From positions 1 to 64,000 of the forward strand of contig NZ_QKLU01000011.1 in assembly GCF_003208655.1 (NCBI RefSeq): DNA of 64,000 nucleotides, given 5' to 3'. This DNA is from Pedobacter nutrimenti (lineage in GTDB: Bacteria; Bacteroidota; Bacteroidia; Sphingobacteriales; Sphingobacteriaceae). Below the pieces are notes generated by a model. That model was not told where the DNA came from. It saw nothing but the letters and a program-made list of their open reading frames with translations, and made no database searches. Shown piece by piece: positions 60,211-64,000 of the stretch; position 1 is the first letter of the stretch, and each line of letters begins with the position of its first letter. Made by a program: the position numbers and the translations under genes.

Positions 60211-61206
60211 ATGAAAGCAATTGTATTGAACGGCTTTGGGGACAGCAAAAATTTCAGTCTCGGAGAAATAGAAAAACCTGCCGTAAAGGCCGATGAAGTC
60301 CTGGTGCGGATCAGGGCCTCGGCTTTTAATCCTATAGATTACCAAATGCGTCTGGGCTTAAGAGAAAGCAGATTAATGACCTCCCCTGTACTGGGAAGAG
60401 AGTTTTCGGGGGTCATTGTCGCCCTGGGCGCACAGGTACAAGGTTTTTCCCTGGGAGAAGAAGTCATGGCTGCTTCCGGCAGCAGGGGCTCCAACGGGAC
60501 TTATGCCCAGTACATTGCCATCCATTACAAAATGCTGGCACCTAAGCCGGCAGGCATTAGTTTTGAACAGGCCGCCGCCATACCTTCCTCTGGTTTGACC
60601 GCGTTGCAGGCTTTTAAAAGAATGAACGTAAAAGTCCATGACCTGGTTTTTATCGGCGGTGGTTCTGGAGCTGTTGGCCGGTTTTTGATCCGGCTGCTGA
60701 AAAGAAGCGGCGTGAGGACCATTTTCAGTACGGCGGGAAATGAACAAAGCCGCAACATACTGGAAAGCAGCGGTCTTTTAAAAGAACAGGTCCTGGACTA
60801 CCGGGAAAGCGGACTGGTGCAGAAACTGCTGGAACTGACTGGCAGGCCCTTTGATTTTGTGGTGGACCTGGCGGGAGGAAGCATGAGCGAAACTGCGGCT
60901 GAAGTGTTAAAAGTAAACGGAACCTATGTGGACATTACTTTTTTGGGGACCGAAAAAACCAGGGAAATCCTTTTTGACCATGGGGATCTGATTTTGAACA
61001 TTTCCAATTACGCTTATGTACTGGAAGGTAAAATAGAAAGCTACGGCTTAGCATTGGAAGAAATCAGGCAAATGATAGAATCGGGATGGATCAGCCCGCC
61101 GGAAATTCATCTGATCGGCGGGCTAAGTGTGAGCAGCGTACAAAAGGCTCATGAACTGATGGAAAATAACCAGGTCAGGGGGAAGAAAATTGTAATGAGC
61201 ATTTAA
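60211..61206 (+). CDS. quinone oxidoreductase-like MDR-family dehydrogenase
   Basis: 331 residues of the medium-chain dehydrogenase family without the structural-zinc cysteines, like NADPH:quinone reductases (QOR/zeta-crystallin type). N-terminal GroES-like part, then the Rossmann motif FIGGGSGAVGRFLIRLLKRS; LGREFSGVIVALG is the usual substrate-domain segment. Likely reduces quinones or unsaturated ketones with NADPH. Divergent from HxlR, which probably represses it. Confidence 0.88.
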   Translation: MKAIVLNGFGDSKNFSLGEIEKPAVKADEVLVRIRASAFNPIDYQMRLGLRESRLMTSPVLGREFSGVIVALGAQVQGFSLGEEVMAASGSRGSNGTYAQYIAIHYKMLAPKPAGISFEQAAAIPSSGLTALQAFKRMNVKVHDLVFIGGGSGAVGRFLIRLLKRSGVRTIFSTAGNEQSRNILESSGLLKEQVLDYRESGLVQKLLELTGRPFDFVVDLAGGSMSETAAEVLKVNGTYVDITFLGTEKTREILFDHGDLILNISNYAYVLEGKIESYGLALEEIRQMIESGWISPPEIHLIGGLSVSSVQKAHELMENNQVRGKKIVMSI

Positions 61207-61208
61207 AA

Positions 61209-62990
61209 TCAGGCAGGTATAAGTTTCAGCAGGGCTTTTTCAGCATCTTCCAGTTGTTTTTGTATATCTCCGGCTGCAGCAAAAGCCCTGGAACCCAGAC
61301 TAGGGATCAGTTCTTTATAATAATTGATTCCTTGCTGCAACTGGGCAGAAAATTTTTGAAAATATTTATTCTTTTTTTCATTGATGCTGTGCAGGTGGAT
61401 TTCCATATCTTTTTTGAGGTATTCTACATAGAGCTGAAGCTCTTTCACAAACAGGTTGGGACGTTCTATCTGCCCCAGGAGGTTTTCACGCCCGTAAATA
61501 TGACCGATCATCTGTGAAAGAGAATAGGTTCCTGAAAAATAAGCCAGGTTAGGCCCCGGACAAATGCTCACGGCCGGGTTTTCTCTTGGTTTGAGCAGAT
61601 CATTTTTCAAATAAACAGAAGCACACAAGCCTTCGCAAAGACATACCTTTTCGATTATGGCTGCCTCCTGCTGCCGGTAGCTGGTATCGGACAAGCCTGT
61701 TTGTGCAAGTTGCTGTAATTTCAGGTGCTGGTATTCCCTGGAAGCGGTGCAGATGGGCTGCTCGGTGAACTCGGTATTGGTACAAAGAAATTTCTTTTTA
61801 CAGGGACTGCCGGGCCTTCCTTTTGCAATGCGTTCCAGCCGGAGTATTTCGGCAGTACTTTTTTTGAAGTTGTTAAACAATACGCCCAGAGGCGAAGAAT
61901 TGCTCAGGTAAAAATCTTCTTCAGTAGCCTGACCCAGGGCCTTTAGGGTTTGTTCATCTACATTAGTGGCCTCAGGAACCAGCAAAAAAGGACTTCCCCA
62001 TCCAGCAGCATCCAGCTCATAATGGGCAATTAAAAAGTCATGTTCATCGGCAGTTCCAATACCGCCCTGAACGCTCAAGCGTTGTGTGGGCTCTGGTACC
62101 GGGGCGAAGCCCCTGTCCATCAGGGCCTGCTGATAAATTTCCAGAAGTTCTTCAAAAAGAGACGATCTTTTTTGTTTAAATTCCTCCAGGATAGGCCCCA
62201 TCAGCAGGCCATCGGTTGCAAAGGCATGGCCACCGCAGTTGAGGCCCGATTCTACCCTGAACTCGGCTACCCAAAGCCCCCTTTTAGCCAGCATTTTTGC
62301 CTGGATCAGGGCCGAACGGTAATCACTTACCTTAAGAATGATCTTTTTGCGGACCAGTCCGTTCTGAGGATAAAAATCGGTACATTGCTCCATATACGCA
62401 TATAAACGCGGATTCAGGCCCGCAGAAATAATCACCGAGGCATGTAAACGGCTTTTGGAGAAACCTCGCATGGCAGCAATAGCATCGGTGAAATCATCTC
62501 CTGCATATTCGTTTCCGGCAGTGTAATTGGCTTTATCGACCTTGGACATAATGTTAACATCTATCGAGCCGGGCATGATCTCCTGTTTCAGTTCTTCCAG
62601 CAGACGTTCTTTCAGCTGCTGATTTTCCAGCTGCATGAGGGCCTTGTATTTTATTTTTAAAGGAGACAGGGCCGGAAGCAGCTCGAAATAACGGCTCAGC
62701 TCTGTGCCCTGGGTAAAATCTTCTTTCCGCATGGCTTCAAACTGCTGCTCCACCAGCTGGTCCAATAGGTCCAGGTAAGCAGTGATCCTTCTGGCCCTGC
62801 TGTCCTGTTCTGCTGCTCTGATAAGGGTATAGGGAAGCTGCCGGGTAGCGCAATGATAAGCCCTCATGCGCTCTGTTAATTCATCATCAACAATAGAAAC
62901 TACAGAAGAAATGCCATATCTGGCCACTTTTAATGGCGTATCGATGGAATAGCCCAGGCCCAGGACCGGTATATGAAAAGTATGTGACAT
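61209..62990 (-). CDS. large cysteine-rich protein, possibly TIM-barrel/flavin-like, unknown function
   Basis: 593 residues from ATG at 62990 (MSHTFHIPVLGLGYSIDTPL); a longer start adds an unlikely 13 residues. I recall similar sequences in Bacteroidota only as hypothetical. Segments VAEFRVESGLNCGGHAFATD and SVQGGIGTADEHDFL (about 306-320) recall nitronate monooxygenase-type TIM barrels. Cysteines cluster at 397, 403, 414, 450, 452, 456 and 477, as for an iron-sulfur or zinc site. Cytosolic. It is divergent from a FixL-like kinase with a CRP/FNR-type dyad upstream, suggesting an oxygen- or NO-related role. Confidence 0.65.
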   Translation of the reverse strand: MSHTFHIPVLGLGYSIDTPLKVARYGISSVVSIVDDELTERMRAYHCATRQLPYTLIRAAEQDSRARRITAYLDLLDQLVEQQFEAMRKEDFTQGTELSRYFELLPALSPLKIKYKALMQLENQQLKERLLEELKQEIMPGSIDVNIMSKVDKANYTAGNEYAGDDFTDAIAAMRGFSKSRLHASVIISAGLNPRLYAYMEQCTDFYPQNGLVRKKIILKVSDYRSALIQAKMLAKRGLWVAEFRVESGLNCGGHAFATDGLLMGPILEEFKQKRSSLFEELLEIYQQALMDRGFAPVPEPTQRLSVQGGIGTADEHDFLIAHYELDAAGWGSPFLLVPEATNVDEQTLKALGQATEEDFYLSNSSPLGVLFNNFKKSTAEILRLERIAKGRPGSPCKKKFLCTNTEFTEQPICTASREYQHLKLQQLAQTGLSDTSYRQQEAAIIEKVCLCEGLCASVYLKNDLLKPRENPAVSICPGPNLAYFSGTYSLSQMIGHIYGRENLLGQIERPNLFVKELQLYVEYLKKDMEIHLHSINEKKNKYFQKFSAQLQQGINYYKELIPSLGSRAFAAAGDIQKQLEDAEKALLKLIPA

Positions 62991-63045
62991 AATTGAATTT
63001 GTTCGGATATGGCACAAAATAGACGACATTTTTTTGCTTAAAATA

Positions 63046-63057
63046 TGACGGGTGTCA
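63046..63057. promoter_or_regulatory. CRP/FNR-type dyad TGAC-N4-GTCA
   Basis: TGAC GGGT GTCA, in the 133-bp spacer. On the minus strand a TATTTTG -7-like element (63021-63015) places it near -42 for the cysteine-rich gene, a class II activation position. Confidence 0.45.
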
Positions 63058-63067
63058 CATTTAAGTC

Positions 63068-63081
63068 CTGATGCTGATCAA
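63068..63081. promoter_or_regulatory. FNR-like box CTGAT-N4-ATCAA
   Basis: CTGAT GCTG ATCAA within a near-perfect 20-bp palindrome (63068-63087). Its centre is about 40-42 bp before the expected start of the rightward kinase gene. Confidence 0.5.
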
Positions 63082-63102
63082 CATCAGCGGGGATAAAAAC
63101 GC

Positions 63103-63110
63103 TATATTTG
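63103..63110 (+). promoter_or_regulatory. -7 element of the FixL-like kinase gene
   Basis: TATATTTG, with no good -33 element, as expected for an activator-dependent promoter. The start codon is at 63124. Confidence 0.5.
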
Positions 63111-63123
63111 TAAAAAAGGGTTT

Positions 63124-64000
63124 ATGGAAAAAGCAAGGTTACTGAATGCGATTATTGAAACGGCAATTGATGGGATCATTACCATTGATGAGCGTGGCAT
63201 CATTGAAAGCCTTAATCCTGCAGCCCTTAGGTTATTCGGTTACCAACTCGAGGAAGTGATTGGAAAAAACATTAAGGTACTGATGCCTGAACCCGATAAA
63301 GGGGCCCATGATGGTTACATTCACCGTTACCAAAGCACGGGCGAAAAACGTATTATCGGCAAAGGACGTGAGGTACGGGGGCTTCGGAAAGATGGTTCCA
63401 CTTTTCCTTTCCGTTTGGCGGTAAGTGAAGTACAGTACCAGGAGAGAAAAATTTTTACCGGTTTTATCCATGACCTATCCAGGGAAAAAGAAGCAGAAGA
63501 GCGTTTGAGGGAATATGCTGCAGAACTGGAAGAGTTGGTGGAAGAAAGGACTAAATCCTTAAAAAAAACGGTGGTGGCCTTAAGGGAGGCCAAAGAAGAA
63601 GTGAGCCTTTCCCTGGAAAAGGAAAAAGAACTCAACCAGATGAAAAGCCGTTTTGTTTCTATGGCTTCGCATGAATTCCGTACCCCTTTAAGTTCTATAC
63701 AGCTTTCGGCCTCACTCATCGAAAAATACGCCCAACCCTTTGAAAACAAACATATTGAAAAGCATGTCAGTAAAATCAAAAACGCGGTAGGCAACCTGAC
63801 CACCATCTTAAATGATTTTCTATCCCTGGAACGCCTGGAAGCCGGAAGGGTGGAACCCAATTTCAGTTCTTTTGACCTGGTCAAACTGGCCGAAGAGATC
63901 ACCGAAGAAATGCAGATGATTGCCAAACAGGACCAGAACATCATTTACCAGCACACGGGACTGGAAAGCACGGTATACCTGGACCTGAACCTGCTTAAAA
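63124..64000 (+). CDS. FixL-like PAS sensor histidine kinase (partial)
   Basis: Starts ATG 63124 and runs off the window (292 codons visible). A single PAS (about 1-120) has the FixL pattern: VLMPEPDKGAHDGYIHRYQS with H62, R68 and R82 in IIGKGREVRG, followed by RKDGSTFPFRLAVSEV. In FixL the matching His binds haem and an Arg binds O2. A coiled-coil linker (125-175) leads to the HisKA motif SMASHEFRTPLSSIQL (H183). No membrane helix. Likely a soluble oxygen sensor; the ATPase part is mostly outside the window. Confidence 0.85.
   Translation, partial: MEKARLLNAIIETAIDGIITIDERGIIESLNPAALRLFGYQLEEVIGKNIKVLMPEPDKGAHDGYIHRYQSTGEKRIIGKGREVRGLRKDGSTFPFRLAVSEVQYQERKIFTGFIHDLSREKEAEERLREYAAELEELVEERTKSLKKTVVALREAKEEVSLSLEKEKELNQMKSRFVSMASHEFRTPLSSIQLSASLIEKYAQPFENKHIEKHVSKIKNAVGNLTTILNDFLSLERLEAGRVEPNFSSFDLVKLAEEITEEMQMIAKQDQNIIYQHTGLESTVYLDLNLLK

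Noticed and set aside
1..64000. CRISPR arrays, tRNA or rRNA genes, complete insertion sequences
   Set aside because: No regularly spaced repeats, cloverleaf-like sequences, rRNA stretches or full transposase genes were recognised on reading both strands.

Overview
The window looks like a chromosomal segment of a Bacteroidota species in the Sphingobacteriaceae, most like Pedobacter. That placement is inferred from family content and promoter style; no marker gene is present. The clade signals are a GLPGLI-family protein next to a TonB-type outer-membrane barrel, DUF2911 and LEA-type lipoproteins, a FtsX/MacB permease without an adjacent ATPase, promoters of the TTG-N19/20-TAnnTTTG type, and few clear Shine-Dalgarno sequences. 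I found no rRNA, tRNA, CRISPR array or complete insertion sequence.

Bases 1-5,800 look like an accessory region. A two-gene module (a 56-residue protein plus an ADP-ribosyltransferase-like protein) sits between 48-bp direct repeats, one of which is the 3' end of the preceding gene. Next come a VapBC-type toxin-antitoxin pair whose toxin has an in-frame TAG, the tail of an Rpn/PD-(D/E)XK transposase-like gene, and a 1117-residue protein joining an eCIS-core (DUF4157) domain to a C-terminus that resembles a type-I PLP enzyme.

Bases 5,800-22,200 are mostly housekeeping and stress genes: divergent NmrA/HxlR, a SRPBCC protein, GNAT, a FtsX permease, an L,D-transpeptidase, AlkB, TetR, DoxX, a LEA lipoprotein, an operon of PIG-L deacetylase, 39-residue membrane protein and sodium:solute symporter, a DUF2911 protein and a group III truncated haemoglobin.

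Bases 22,250-39,400 hold two RND efflux systems. The first is TolC-RND-MFP followed by AraC; its pump carries an EF-hand-like loop. The second is TetR, MFP, RND and a NodT-type outer-membrane factor interrupted by TAG. A palindrome of the form TAACrCTGTTA lies before both TetR genes and three times before the second pump operon, which suggests one regulon. TerC and a multi-PAS histidine kinase are also here.

Bases 39,600-53,700 hold a ROK kinase with an MFS transporter, cytochrome bd oxidase, a HAD phosphatase, and what looks like an envelope-charge block: two VirJ/AcvB-type hydrolases facing an MprF-type lysyl-phosphatidylglycerol synthase, then a polyprenyl-phosphate glycosyltransferase, a NodB-type deacetylase and a GtrA-like protein. 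A flavin/2Fe-2S reductase follows.

Bases 53,800-64,000 hold the outer-membrane barrel and GLPGLI pair, a metallophosphoesterase, TruC, a divergent HxlR/quinone-oxidoreductase pair, and a divergent pair made of an unrecognised cysteine-rich protein and a FixL-like PAS histidine kinase that runs off the window. The spacer between that last pair carries two CRP/FNR-type dyads.
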